From positions 62,001-126,000 of the forward strand of contig WION01000118.1 of the NCBI GenBank assembly GCA_015039365.1: DNA of 64,000 nt. Direction: 5' to 3'. Shown here piece by piece: positions 1 to 11,386 of this stretch. This DNA comes from Amanita rubescens. Taxonomy: Eukaryota > Basidiomycota > Agaricomycetes > Agaricales > Amanitaceae. The translations under genes and the position numbers were made by a program. Position 1 is the first letter of the stretch. Each line of letters starts with the position of its first letter. A model generated the notes under the pieces. That model was given only the letters and a program-made list of their open reading frames with translations. It was not told where the DNA came from and ran no database searches.

Positions 1-554
1 CATTGCCCTTCGTACCTTTTTTCACTGACGAGCAAGACCCTGCACAAAGTACGTGTGACTGCCAGCCTGACATGCCCATACGGTTTGTGGAAGAAATTTG
101 CGCCCCAGGCAGGCCCGCCGCCATTTGCAGCGTACGTCCCATGACTCGTATCGCGCGCGCAAGCATCATGGTCATGTGGACGCCTGTGGATCCAAGGATC
201 GCTAGTTGGTAAATACAATCGCCTAAGTCCAAGGAGATCTATCTCCCTGAGAATCACGAGATGGCGAGATCATTACAAAATCCATGTGCCCTATTTATGT
301 CGGTTGTGATGGAAGTGACGTCAATTCTGTATTCATTCCCTCCCCCAAAACCTTGAAACGCAAAGTGGATAGGACGGTTTCGTCACTGCTTTACCTTACC
401 GAAACGAGGATATTTGATCGAAAGCAGGGTCGAAACATTTCCAATCGGAACAAGTGACCCTGTTCAGGCTGATCTAGCAGTAACTTGCCACAGTTGACCG
501 TCTGTGGGTATGTAATATAATACAAAGATGATTAGATATTTATCATTGTTGGAA
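1..554. other. Left edge, no recognised gene
   Basis: I recognise no gene here. Open frames near the left edge on both strands are short and match no family I know. The segment lies downstream of the phospholipase C stop codon, so its right part is probably that gene's 3' UTR and terminator region. Confidence 0.4.
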
Positions 555-3500
555 TCATGCGTCTCTAACTCTAATCTGAACAAAAAGTGTCGAGAACAAG
601 TGTTGCGACAGCTGTGAATCATGTAGAGGGAGGTGTCTGAACCCTGCGCAACGCGTCGACAAAGGAGAATCAGCGCAGCCCGGGCTAAGCCGCTGTATTA
701 CTACTCACCCTGTTCAAAACAACCCAACGGAGTACAGTATAGCCCAATCGGCTCTCCGTACACCTCCTTGCCTTCATGACAGACCTTGGCCTCTACGAAT
801 ATCAATTCCTGCATCTCTGGACCGCCAACGCAATCAAAAGGAATGCACAACTCTTCGTTCCACACAGGATTAAAACCATTGTTCCTGATCGTACGCGTAT
901 GCACGCTGACTGTGCGGGCTGATGTAGCCTGTGCTGCTGTGGCCCTTTCTGTTGGAGGTGAATAAGTCGCTGTTTCACCAAGAACCCCAGGGACCGCCGG
1001 CGGCAGAAATGGTGAATGTGACCAATCCGGAATGTGCAAAGATACTTCGACAAACGGATCTAAAATAGTCTTGCCCACGATATCTTGCCCAATCTTATCC
1101 CGCGGCCTTGGGAGCTGTTGCGCCGAGATGATCTGTCAATCATAAACTCAATCCATCCGATTAGTCAAGTGAACACTCGGCACAAGACATACTGTCATCT
1201 CAAGGAAATGCTCCGTCTTTCGCGACAGAAGCTCTTCGTTGTCGGGCCGACGAAGCGGTGCTGGTTTTAGCACATACCCCGACTTTCCGTTGCGTTGAAA
1301 CATTGACTGATTAATCATGTAGCCCAGATCTGCAATTCAATCATTCAACCATCAAATCATCATCGGCCGAAGACAAGATTAGGAAGACATTCAACAATCA
1401 GGAACCATAAAGATGGTTACCACTTACCAAAAGTCTGCCAGTTTATTGCGGCTAGTTGCGCACCCGCGGCCCAGTACCTGTGGGGTTGGTAATTTGATGA
1501 ATTCACTCTAGTTCCTTTGGGGTATATCCTCGTCAAATGGGTCTGGTTGTGTTTGATGAGCTCCCACATGCCAGTCTTTGTGCCTCGTTCCTTTGTTGAT
1601 GACTCATGGCTGGCAGGGGACGTCTCCACAGCCACCGCTGTATTCTCTCCTCCTTTCAAATCGGACCACGTAGACTCGTCAAATGTACGCGACTTGAATA
1701 GCCTATTTGCCGCATTCTCTGACAATGAAAACATGTGCTCAGGGGCATAAGTGACATAGGACTTGTCGCCAAGGCCATGGCAGGATACGCCCACGGTGTA
1801 TACTAGTAACGATGCTAGTGCGTCGGATATTTTATGTTTGACCGGTGCGGTCCTCGTTGCTTCTTTGCTTGGCGCAGCCGCGAGGGAGCTGTCACCACCT
1901 GTCGCAACTGTAGTTCCGGCAGAGGTAGAATTGGACAGATGGTGTCGACTCTTCTTTCGTACACGATGAAGGATCGAATGGAAAATGCTGCCCTCCGACG
2001 TTCCCTCGGAGGTTTCTGATGAACTATTTTCAGATTCTGACGTATTGGCTGCTTTCTCCGCCGCGAGCGTTTCAGTCAAACGACGCGTTTGTATTTCACT
2101 GAGTTTGTCGTTTACGATTGGGTTCTTGGCCTGATGATCTAGGGATTAATTGCAGGGTCTAGCGCGTGGATGGATAGAGTCACCTTCACCAAAATTTTGC
2201 CTTTGAGATTTTCCGGACTCGGCAACGTGTCAATCTTTAAAGTTGTTCCGGCCGTTGGAGCTCGGATAAGTGCATCGCCAAAAATTTCTCTCATAATGTC
2301 CACCTGTAACATGAACGCCTCGTTAAGAAAGAATTGCGCGCAAAGTGAGCTGACGCTGTTTGACACACCATTTTATTCTGTTGTTTCATGTTACAGTGGA
2401 TCTCGGCGGAAATCATAACTGGGTAAGGGCTAGTTACGAATGCGTACTTGGCGATGGCGTGGCAAATGTCTCGAACAGAAACCTTCGATGTGAGTGTTTT
2501 GCCATGGTATACCACAGGTTCTCCCGTTGGTCCATCATAGATGTCCACTATCGTGTCCAGGTGAGTACGTTGGTTCGCGTTCATATTCTAGGACAAAACA
2601 CACTTTCCACGGTCCGGCAGCTATGCAGCAACGCACGGATGTATCCTTCTATCGTGCTGACTCCGACCAGCTGGTGGCCGACAAGGTAGGTATTGTGAGA
2701 GGAGGAAATATAGTATTCGGACATAGGGTCTCGTCATATCTTGCCAAACTGCCTTGTTCTGATCCGAAAACGGCGAATTGTCGTCTGACATAAGAAACTC
2801 TCTGAATTGCTCCACCGTCATCGAACCTGAAGCTGTACCAACGGGTATTTCCAAGCTTGATGGCGGGTCAACCTTGGCAAAGCGTTCAAATGTCGATTTC
2901 AGTTCCTCGTCTGATTGCTTGGACTATCCAGGTTAGGAATAGTTAGACGGGAGGGATAAAACTAACCTTTTGGATATCTCGCAAAAGGTGTTGGAACACG
3001 CCGAAATCGAAGACGCCGTTGTTCGAAGAGCATAGCTTGGCATGGATCTGCTCTATTTCAGGCCGTCTCTTCATAATCTTGACGAATCTCTGGAATTCAG
3101 GATACCCGAGATAACCACGTCCCTGCGGATCTGCTTGCTGTTACGCTATGTCAATCAATGCTCCTTTCCTTAACAGATGTTCACTATACCTTAAACAATG
3201 CCTGTATTTCTTCCTTGCTCATATGGACGCCAAGTTCTTGACACAGCTTCTTCACCTCTTCCACATCCATCTTTTGATCTCCAGAATTATCGCCGCTCTT
3301 CCAGTACATCCTCTCCCATAGCTGTTCGCGCACCTCGGGGTTACCCAATCCTTGCATTAAACCCTGACGTACAGAGTGAAGACGCCTCAAGGTGGTGTCC
3401 CAAAGCCGGAATACGTCCAAGGTAGGAGCGACGAAGTGTACGGTCTTGTAATCGCCATCGCGTATGTAGATGATACTGATCCAGCGTTCGTCGTATGCGG

Positions 3501-3897
3501 GTGGGAGGGAAAACTGTTCTCGATAGTAAGATCCTTCCGCGCCCGTACGAAGCTCCTTGATGGCCTCGATTGGAACTAGTTGTTCGAAAGAGTCAATACC
3601 CATACTAGCGCTCTAGGGTGGGACAAAACGCACCGATACCGCTGACTCGTGATTTATAGAGTATCCTTCCTTTGTCCGGGTCCATCGATACCGTTAATTG
3701 CTTGTGTTGTTTCCGAGATACTTCATCATCGTCGTTCCTTTCACCATCTCTTCGGGAACAGATAGATCCCATTGGTCCTCGTGATCTATTGATATCGGTA
3801 ACGAGGCCGTGCTGTGCGAATGGTGGTGCAGGTGAGGCATATGAGGCATGTGCGCCTCCAGCCGGTGAAGCCAGTGTCCGGAATGAGAGGTGGACAT
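555..3897 (-). CDS. plc1: Phosphoinositide-specific phospholipase C (multi-exon)
   Basis: Hydrolyses PI(4,5)P2 to IP3 and diacylglycerol at membranes. Read on the minus strand, the exons give a His-rich N-terminus, a PH domain (about 3750-3300), EF-hand-like helices (3300-2750), a PLC X domain with both catalytic-loop histidines (SSHNTYL near 2690 and [11 protein letters not shown] near 2500), a Ser-rich X/Y linker, a Y domain ([14 protein letters not shown], 2079-1300) and a C2 domain (1135-703). The last exon (643-555) ends [13 protein letters not shown]. Short introns with GT-AG ends join the blocks, for example GTGAGT at 708-703 to CAG at 646-644. The start at 3897 is the first ATG of the N-terminal frame. 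Oddity: near 3720 the PH-domain frame needs one extra base to continue, so this is either an inactivating deletion or a sequence error. The family assignment is secure. Confidence 0.9.
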
Positions 3898-4439
3898 GGT
3901 CGTTGCTCTGGCTGAAGTTTGGAGTGGATTGGCTGTGTTATGTATCGTAACATTTGATGAGGCTGTTACAAGTGGCGCCCGCTGCGCAGTTCACACCATC
4001 GATGAACCACTGAAAGCTCCACAATTGCCAAGGGCTTGCGTATGCTGCGTGATTTAAGAGGGTTTAAGTCGCCGCGGTAATAATAGCGCGGGGAGGCGAA
4101 ACCAACGCCGGTTGCAACGAGCAAGTGGAACTTCTATTTTTGCTTTCCCACATGGCGAAATGATAGATAATGACTAAGCGGTTTATAATATCACACTTGC
4201 CACCTGCCCAACTGCAGTAGGCTGGTTATTCATTTATGATCCGGTACGTCTTCCACCTGCTAGGATTGGAAGATGAACGATGATGTATCGCACTGTATTA
4301 ACTTAAGTACCGTTGGTGTGTATCTGGATTCAGGTTGACAACGTTGATGATTGGATCATGATCATTCTACTCTACGCCTTTATAAGTACATGGCACTTCA
4401 GGAGACGCAAGCGGTAAGAGAAAAATTCCGTCCTAAATG
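3898..4439. other. Intergenic, upstream of phospholipase C
   Basis: No gene seen. The segment lies 5' of the phospholipase C start and probably holds its promoter. A short stretch near 4240-4265 (GGTACGTCTTCCACCTGCTAGG) recurs near 5398-5420, which marks an old local duplication. Confidence 0.4.
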
Positions 4440-4803
4440 GGGATGGTGTTTGCATTACGCTGCCTGTGGTCCAGTGGAGCCAGCGTTTTCACTACTTCTC
4501 CCATCGTCGGACGCTCCAGAGGCTTGGATGTCCAGCACTTCTGAATCAGATTCCATACATTATCTTCCATTCTTGGACTTTCTAATCGGTCTGGGCGCAT
4601 TCCACTTGTGACGGCTCCGATGATTCGGAGCAGGCCTGCCCCCTGAAATGGAACAGTATCGAAGAATATCTGGGCGGTCCATCGTTTCGTGAGCCGTATA
4701 AGCTAAGCAAGGATTAGTTCAAACGCACCGCGTAATAAAGACAACCGAAAGCATAAACGTCCGTTTCCATTGTTTTGCGTCTGTGCGCATCAAAACATCC
4801 CGG
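4440..4803 (-). pseudogene. Kinase C-lobe fragment
   Basis: Minus-strand translation gives the kinase subdomain IX block ETDVYAFGCLYYA, an intron, then QIFFDTVPFQG and a final helix block NLIQKCWTSKPLERPTM. This is the C-terminal third of the same kinase family found in the multi-kinase genes of this window. The N-lobe and catalytic loop are absent. Upstream, instead of a kinase, the sequence matches the region between the methyltransferase and the G-domain gene at 10.9-11.0 kb. It is therefore a deletion relic of a duplicated methyltransferase/multi-kinase locus. Confidence 0.7.
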
Positions 4804-4984
4804 ATAACCGTTGAACTCACTGTGTTTGGAAGTGAGGGAAATGATTTGGCGCCCACATGCCGTGCGTTCTGATTAGCGCCATCGAGTGAGGAATCTTTGA
4901 TAACGTCGCGTTCTGGATTGAATACTCGTGGTGGTTATTTGTTGAGAACGGTCGGGGAGTCACACGTCTCCCTCAAACGCTTCC

Positions 4985-5345
4985 TAGTCCTCGCCCGCGC
5001 GCTCCTACACTCCCTCGTCGTCTACCTCTCCTTCTGCCTCTCCCTCTCGCCCGATTCCACCTCCAGCGTATAACACATGTCTAGCCGAACCGGCGGCCGT
5101 TCCTCCAACTCCAACAAAATCCACGAGGCACCGTGTACTGCCACTCACTCTCGTTTTCTACAAAGCCTTTCCATCCCTCCCGGAAAATTTTCTCCAATGG
5201 CAATTTTCACAAATCCCGATCAGCTCGCCTGGTCCGTCGTTGAACCTCCCTATTGAGTACGTTCTTTTCTCAGGACTACTAAAACACTACGCCGTCCAGC
5301 ATTTTTTGCGATTTTCGTCTCATTAAGCCACCTTTCGGACATCAT
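4985..5345 (-). pseudogene. Methyltransferase C-terminal relic
   Basis: The sequence is alignable by eye with 11040-11300, the C-terminal part of the LINE-interrupted methyltransferase. Shared blocks include CAGGACTACTAAAACACTACG against CGGGACTACTAAAACACCACG, and CACAAATCCCGAT against CACAAACCCTGAT. On the minus strand only scraps of the frame remain (ASSSGFVKIAI). Stops and indels break it. Together with the kinase fragment at 4440-4803 it repeats the order methyltransferase then kinase, so it is a decayed duplicate of the 5.8-17 kb locus. Confidence 0.65.
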
Positions 5346-5839
5346 GTCCCCCGAGGATATTGCTACTTTTCCAAGCTGCAGTCTGGTTACTAGGGTCAGT
5401 ACGTCTACCACCTGCTAGGGTAATTTAACAAGATGGTTGATCATTGTGAATCTTTGTTAGATCGACTTCGAGGATGAACGTAACCGCCAAACAATATAAT
5501 CTCGAGGTGTCTCGGATATGTAAATTGGGCGAGCATCGTACCCAGCAGAGGATGAGTTGCAGCGACCGTGTGCCCTGTCAGGATGCAACAGCACCTTAGA
5601 TGAACCATGAAATTGCATTGCAATTGCGAAATCGCGGACTACGCTCATCTTGTAGTCAAGAAATTATTCAGAAAATGTTGGGAGTTCTATGCCGTGCATA
5701 TCTTAGACTGGACTCACACTGACTGATAGATGATTGGATGATCCATTCTACGCTTCATAGCGTTTATAGAGCCATCCCCTATGAGTATATGGTACTTTAA
5801 GACTTGGGAGACATATAAAGCAGTAAAAGTACGTAAATC
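5346..5839. other. Intergenic, no gene recognised
   Basis: The segment lies between the multi-kinase gene stop (5840-5842) and the methyltransferase relic. Short open frames here show no family motif. It probably contains the 3' UTR of the upstream gene. Confidence 0.35.
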
Positions 5840-7228
5840 CTATGCTCCCTGATCTCGGCTTTGTGAAGAGCGAGTCAACCTCTTCATTATTTCTTCCATT
5901 GTTGGACGCTCTGAAGGCCTGGATTTCCAACAGCTCTCGGTTAGATTCCATGTATCGTCGTCCATTCTTGGACTTTGCAATCGGTCCGGACGATCCCCAC
6001 TCATGAGGGACCGCGTGATTCGAAGTATGTCTTTCCCGTGGAAGGGAACGATGTCGAAGAATATCTGTGCAGGTCAAAACCCGTTCTGAATATAAGCAAG
6101 GAACACTTCATACGTACCGTATAATAAAGGCAGCCAAAAGCATACACATCCGTTTCCATTGTTTTGCCTGCATGGCGCATCTCGCGACCCTCATGACGTC
6201 CGTCGCACCCTGGCTGACCACATTCGCCGCACATACCAAAGAGTTCCGGGGCAGCAAAATTCGGTACAAAGGATTTAGTGGTCCATGCAACTGTAGCTTC
6301 GGAATGTCGCGTTAATCCGAAGTCAGTTATTTGGCAGTGGAATTCGAGGTCAAGGAGGATATTGTGCTGATAGATGATGAAAAGAATTGGTCAAAATTTG
6401 GGACGGCGTGATATCTAATCCAATACCTACTCCATGCAAGTCACCATGAACAATCCCTTCCGAATGAAGATACTGGACGGCCTCAGCTACCTCTAGCATC
6501 TGCCAGAAATTAATCAGCATCTTCTGTTGCTCTGATGGCAGCTCTTACCAGCCGATGTATTTCAACTGCGTCTGGTGTCCGCTCTCTCCTCCACCGAGTT
6601 AATGTTCCGTTCGTCATGTATGGCGATACTAGAAACAGGCACGATTTCTCTTCATATATTCCCAACAAAGGAAGGATAAAGCGATGCGAGAGCGACCACC
6701 ATGTCAAGGCTTCTTTACAAAAATCCTTTTGGAGTGAGCTCTTTAGCAACAAATTAGTGTTATGAAGGTGAAGACGGTATTCGACTGACCTCCTTGTGGC
6801 GAACTTTATTCAGGACTTTCAGCGCAACCAGTTGTCCTTGGTAGTCACCTGTGAATACACTTCCAAAGCCTCCGATCGCAATTGCGCCGGGATCAGTCTC
6901 CGTTTTGATTTGAGTAATGAACAGCGAGCTTGGTATAACATGTTTTACAGTTATCAATTTGAGCATCAGCCTTCTTGCTTTTTTATTTGCGCTCTGAATG
7001 CTCGCATTTGCTAGGCTACCACTGCGGAGTAGCTAATGCAAATAATTGATCGGTTAAGCTCAAACCAGCAAGCAGAACCGCACATACATTGAGAAGAACA
7101 TCAAGTAAAAGCTTGACATCCGAAGTAGTTAGTTCAGAGGCGGTGAATACATGCTCAGGTAGATTCAACAGTTCGCATATGGAGTCAACAGTAGCCTTGT
7201 TAACTGTCTGACGCCGGAGGGTCGCTGA
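5840..7228 (-). other. Kinase module 2, canonical motifs
   Basis: The module follows a CCAG acceptor. It shows PSSLFITQIK, a Gly loop IGGFGSV, VALK, HRFILPLLGIYEEK, HGDLHG (catalytic Asp present), ITDFGLTRH and APELFG. A cluster CGECGQPGC..H precedes METDVYAFGCLYY. It ends with ESCWKSRPSERPTMEEIM and a TAG at 5840-5842. All core catalytic residues I can check are present, so it is the likely active kinase of this gene. Confidence 0.65.
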
Positions 7229-10200
7229 CTGGTGGTTATCATCATCAGCAGCCTACTGATGCCTTAAAAGTGTATACAATACCTCACGGAGAGTCGCAAG
7301 CACTGATCTGAAAGTCTCAGGAAGCAGAGGCTCCGATGTTGCAGGTGATGGTGGGAGGGTTACGGGGATTGCAGGTGACACTGAAATGGATGACGGATGG
7401 TTTTTAGGTAATGATGGGAGTGAAGTTTCCGCAACGCGCAGCATTGTCGAACGGGAGTAAGACCCTTGAGTTGGTGTAACGAACGACTTCACCGTTTCCA
7501 CAATTTGATTCATTGGTGGACGTTCAGTAGCTTGGGATTTCCAGCAGTCGTTGATGAATTTCCAAAGGCTTTCTTCCATTTTCGGGTTTTCTAATAGCTG
7601 TGGGCGTTCTCCGGTTATAACGAGCCAGGCAACGCGGAGAGGGGATTCCCCTTGGTAAGGAACAGAACCGAAGAATATCTGCACAAGCCTTGTTACGCGC
7701 GCTGACGGATCAATCAATAGACTCACTGCATAATAAAGGCATCCGAAAGCATAAACGTCTGTTGCCATTGATTTCTTCCGTACCTCAGGTTCCCCACGAC
7801 ATCCAGTGCACCGGAGTTTGTTGCATACGCTGCATAAACCAAACAACTCCGGAGCAGCATAATGTTGTGTATGAGCTAGTGATCCCGTAGCGGTGGCGTC
7901 TGAATGTCGGGTTGATCCAAAATCAATAATTCTGCAGTGAAAATTAGAGTCGAGGAGGATGTTGTCCTAATAAACGACGTAAACTGATGAACCAAATTCG
8001 ATATCAAAATACGCACTCCGATTATGTTGCCGTGCACGATTCCTTCTGAGTGAAGGTATTGAATGCCCTCTGCTACCTCGAGGATCTGAAAGATAGGTTA
8101 TTTAACATTCCGACTAGCGCTGGAGTCTTACCAGCCTATGTATCTCAGCCAAAGACAGCGGCTTTACAGTTCTCCTCCACTCCGCCAATGTTCCATTCGG
8201 CATCAATGGCGATACGAGAAATTGCACTCTCTGCTCTTTAAATATTCCAAGTAGAGGGAGGATAAAATCGTGTCTGAGTGATCGCCATATTAGAGCATCC
8301 TTGCAAAATTCTTGAGAAAGCTTCTCATCAAATAATTACTATTTGGGCAATAAAAAAAGGAAACGGACTAACGCCTTTTTGTCCTTTGTGAAAGTTATCG
8401 AGCATTTTCAGTGCAACTACCTCTTCTTTGTATTTCCCTTTGAGAACACGTCCGTGGCCTCCTATGCCGATAAGGCCATGATCGGCATCAAAGCTGACAT
8501 TGGTAATATATAGAGACTGAGGTATAACATTTGCCTCAGAGATCAGTTTGGCCATCAATCTCCTGGCCTTTCGGTTGGCGTCCGGCACGCCGCAAGTCGA
8601 CAGATGATCTTTTTGGAGTAGCTATGAGGAATAAGTGGCAATCCAAAACGAGAAGCGAAGCAAACGCATACGTACGTAGAGGATAAAATCAAGTAATAAT
8701 TCGACATCTAAAGGATCCATTCCGGGGACTATACTGCGAAAATCTGGTAATTTTAACAGCTCGCACACAAGGCCAAGGATAATCCGGTTCACTACCAGGC
8801 CGTTCGCGGTTAACTAATAGTCATGAGCGACAATGTGATGACTTTTCGAAAGTTCACACCTCAAATCTGAGGATTGTAAGTAAAGATAGAAGAGGAGGCC
8901 TGTTTCTGTTAAGTCGAGTGTTAGCCTGCGTCATCTGCGGCACAGAGTAAGAGACGGCAGTTAGAAACCAGTTGCCGCCGGGATGAACTTCCGCACTTGA
9001 TTTTCCTTCAACAATAACTGAATCTTCTCCACCACGTCATCTTTTGCGTGCGAGTGCTGAGTGAACGTGCGGATTGCATGATGGATATTTTTCTTCTTCT
9101 CCGAACTGTGAAACTCGTAGATGATTTCGTCCACGTGGTCCGCCGTTACTTGTCCTTCGAATTGATCTTGAAGCAAAACTTGGAACATGGCTTGAAGGAC
9201 AAGTGTGAGATCCACTACGTATCCCATGAGGCAACGGACATGCTCTGGCCTGTAAAACAGTATAGTGCATCTACCAGCGCGGGAAGTGGTACATGCTCAC
9301 CTGTTTTTGTAAACGGCGTTCGTCCACAGCCTCGCCAGCCCCGCCGGCGCCGATTCTACCGTTACTTTACTCTGCCTGTAAACGATCATCAGTTACACGA
9401 ACTGCCAACGTCCCTAGTTCACCCACATAGTGTTGGTATCCTTGACATCTTCTACTATGACCATCATCCGACGACGGAATGCATGACTAACTAGATACTA
9501 TCAAAACACAATTAATTCAGGTATATGCGCTTTGAACTCCTATACCTCATCCAAATCATGAGGATTCCAAATAGTGATAATGTCTTTGTGAATTGCATCT
9601 ATACACTTTTGAAGGCTAACATTGCGAAAGGATATGCTCGATCCCATTTCGCTCCAGTACTCTGTAATCGGACATTAAGCACACGGGAAAGTTGAAAAAA
9701 GATATGATTTCAGCGTACTCTGTTCCACTAGCCTGTAATAATAACGATATCAGATTAAGGTTCTACTCTACGTACGACGCTTACCGTACTGATGCAACGA
9801 TCTTAATCGGCATATTGACGCCATGCGCCGCAGCTAAAAGAATTCGTGATGACTCTGATGAATCTTCGTAAACCTTTACGAGCCGATTGCGCTCTCTCGC
9901 GCTGTCTGATAAAAGGCTCCTAGAACGTGCGAGCCGAAGAGATGCACTCGGGGTCGGAAAGTCTACACTTCTCATCGTCATTTCTACAAGTCGATACAAA
10001 GTATCAGGTTGTGTGACTACATGGAGATGTCAATGAGGCGAGGCGATCTAGGATGAGAACATACTCGTCACGAGAGCGTACGGTAGTATCTGGCCCGCAA
10101 TGCTCTTAGTCAACGTTGCGAATGCTTGACCGCATTTGTCCTTGAAATTCTTCTCGGCTTGATGATGTTTTCCGCTTCCTGACCCCATTCCGGCTACGAA

Positions 10201-10867
10201 CAGATCGAATTTGGTGAAAACAACGATTATTGGCACTATCGACACAGTTAGTTAGGAATCGGAATGGAGATTACGGGTCGATGCCTTTGTTTCGGTTCAA
10301 CATGAAAATCATTTCATCGCCTTCTTCAAACAATCGGCCATCCATGCAAGGCACACTAGCACAGAACCTGTAAAATACCTTTAATTGAAGTGGTCATTTC
10401 ATATTATCAAGGAGCGCACCAAATTGCATGAAGCCGCTCAGCGGCGGGTCCCTCCTGACTCCGCTCTACGATGAATTTAGCCATAACACCAAACTTCTCC
10501 ATGTTGTATGGCTCATAATAGTGGAGGATTAAATTCCTGTTGCAATGTGCCGTTATCTCTTTGTTGATATCTGCTGGTTTCTGAATGGCATCCTAACCCA
10601 TGTTTAGCGGTTTTGCAAACGTGAGGATAGATGATGTACCGCAAGAGCAGGCCCGAATATAGCCTTGATAAGCGACGATTTTCCAGTTCCGGCCTATTCA
10701 AGGACATGTGTGAGCCGAAAATGAAGCGAGAACAGCGAGATGACTGAGTAGTACTCGACCGATGATAAGAAGCCGGAACCTACGATTCGCGTATGTGATT
10801 TAGCTAGCTGCCATCGATGGCTCTTGCTAACGTACTTTAGGTCTCCTTCTCTGGTAAGCTCTGCCAT
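5840..10867 (-). CDS. G-domain protein with two C-terminal kinase modules
   Basis: The ATG at 10867 (MAELTREGDLK) is followed by a phase-matched intron to FRLLIIGR, another intron, then AGTGKSSLIKAIF, which completes a Walker A loop (GRAGTGKS). Later exons carry the G4-like motif IVVFTKFDLF (near 10230) and a helical region ending at MGYVVDLTLVLQ (9227). The frame then continues through a GTG..CAG intron and a GTG..TAG intron (after ...ILRFE) into kinase module 1 (8813-7283). A further GTATTG..CCAG intron leads into module 2 (7228-5840). The switch region that reads HDSEGYEPG in paralogs is HYYEPYN here, so the nucleotide switch may be impaired. A single transcript is inferred from in-frame introns; separate genes are possible. 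Function unknown, possibly signalling or immunity. Confidence 0.65.
7283..8813 (-). other. Kinase module 1, catalytic Asp replaced (pseudokinase?)
   Basis: The module begins LTANGLVVNRIIL after a TAG acceptor. It has a helical lead-in (PDANRKARRLMAKLI), a Gly-rich loop GIGGHGRV, the VALK lysine, SPLMPNGTL at the hinge, then VHGNIIG in place of the usual HGDLHG. The catalytic-loop aspartate is therefore Asn. The DFG aspartate is retained (IIDFGSTRH). After APELFG comes the Cys cluster LCSVCNKLRCTGC before ATDVYAFGCLYY. Loss of the HRD aspartate predicts little or no phosphotransfer. The module belongs to the gene at 5840-10867. Confidence 0.65.
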
Positions 10868-11357
10868 AGATACAAGCGTTGCCTCTGGCGATGGTGAAGG
10901 ACGTGAAGCACGAGGTGAACTCGTGTTTGGAAGTGGGGAAGCGCCCACAAGAAGTTCTGATTAGCGCCCTGGCGTGAGGAACTTGTTTGACATTGCGTTC
11001 TTGACTGATGATGGTTTACATTAGACCAATAAGTTTTATTTGGTGCAAATAATCTCCCCATGAAGCACCGCGTACCATCCGCTCTCATCCTCTACAAAAC
11101 TCTTCCACCCATCCACCATTTTTTCTATATCTTCCCGCGTCGCAAAACCCTCTTCAACCGCAACTTCCACAAACCCTGATGAACTCGCCCTCTCCGCCAT
11201 CGAACCTCCCCAATACGTTCTCTCCTCGGGACTACTAAAACACCACGTCCCAGCACTTTTCGCAATTCCCGTCTTATCAAAACCAGCCTTCTCCGCCCAA
11301 ACATGGATATATTTTCCTGGATGTGGATTACCACCCCTTTCACGCGATACGCGGTTC

Positions 11358-11370
11358 GATAACGCCCACC
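11358..11370. repeat. LINE target-site duplication, 5' copy
   Basis: GATAACGCCCACC stands immediately before the LINE 5' end. The identical 13 bp follow its poly-A tail at 16582-16594. Confidence 0.92.
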
Positions 11371-11386
11371 CGCCATCTCCGACGAG

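Noticed and set aside
3..212. 69-codon open frame at the left edge
   Set aside because: Too short, no motif, and an equally open frame exists on the opposite strand.
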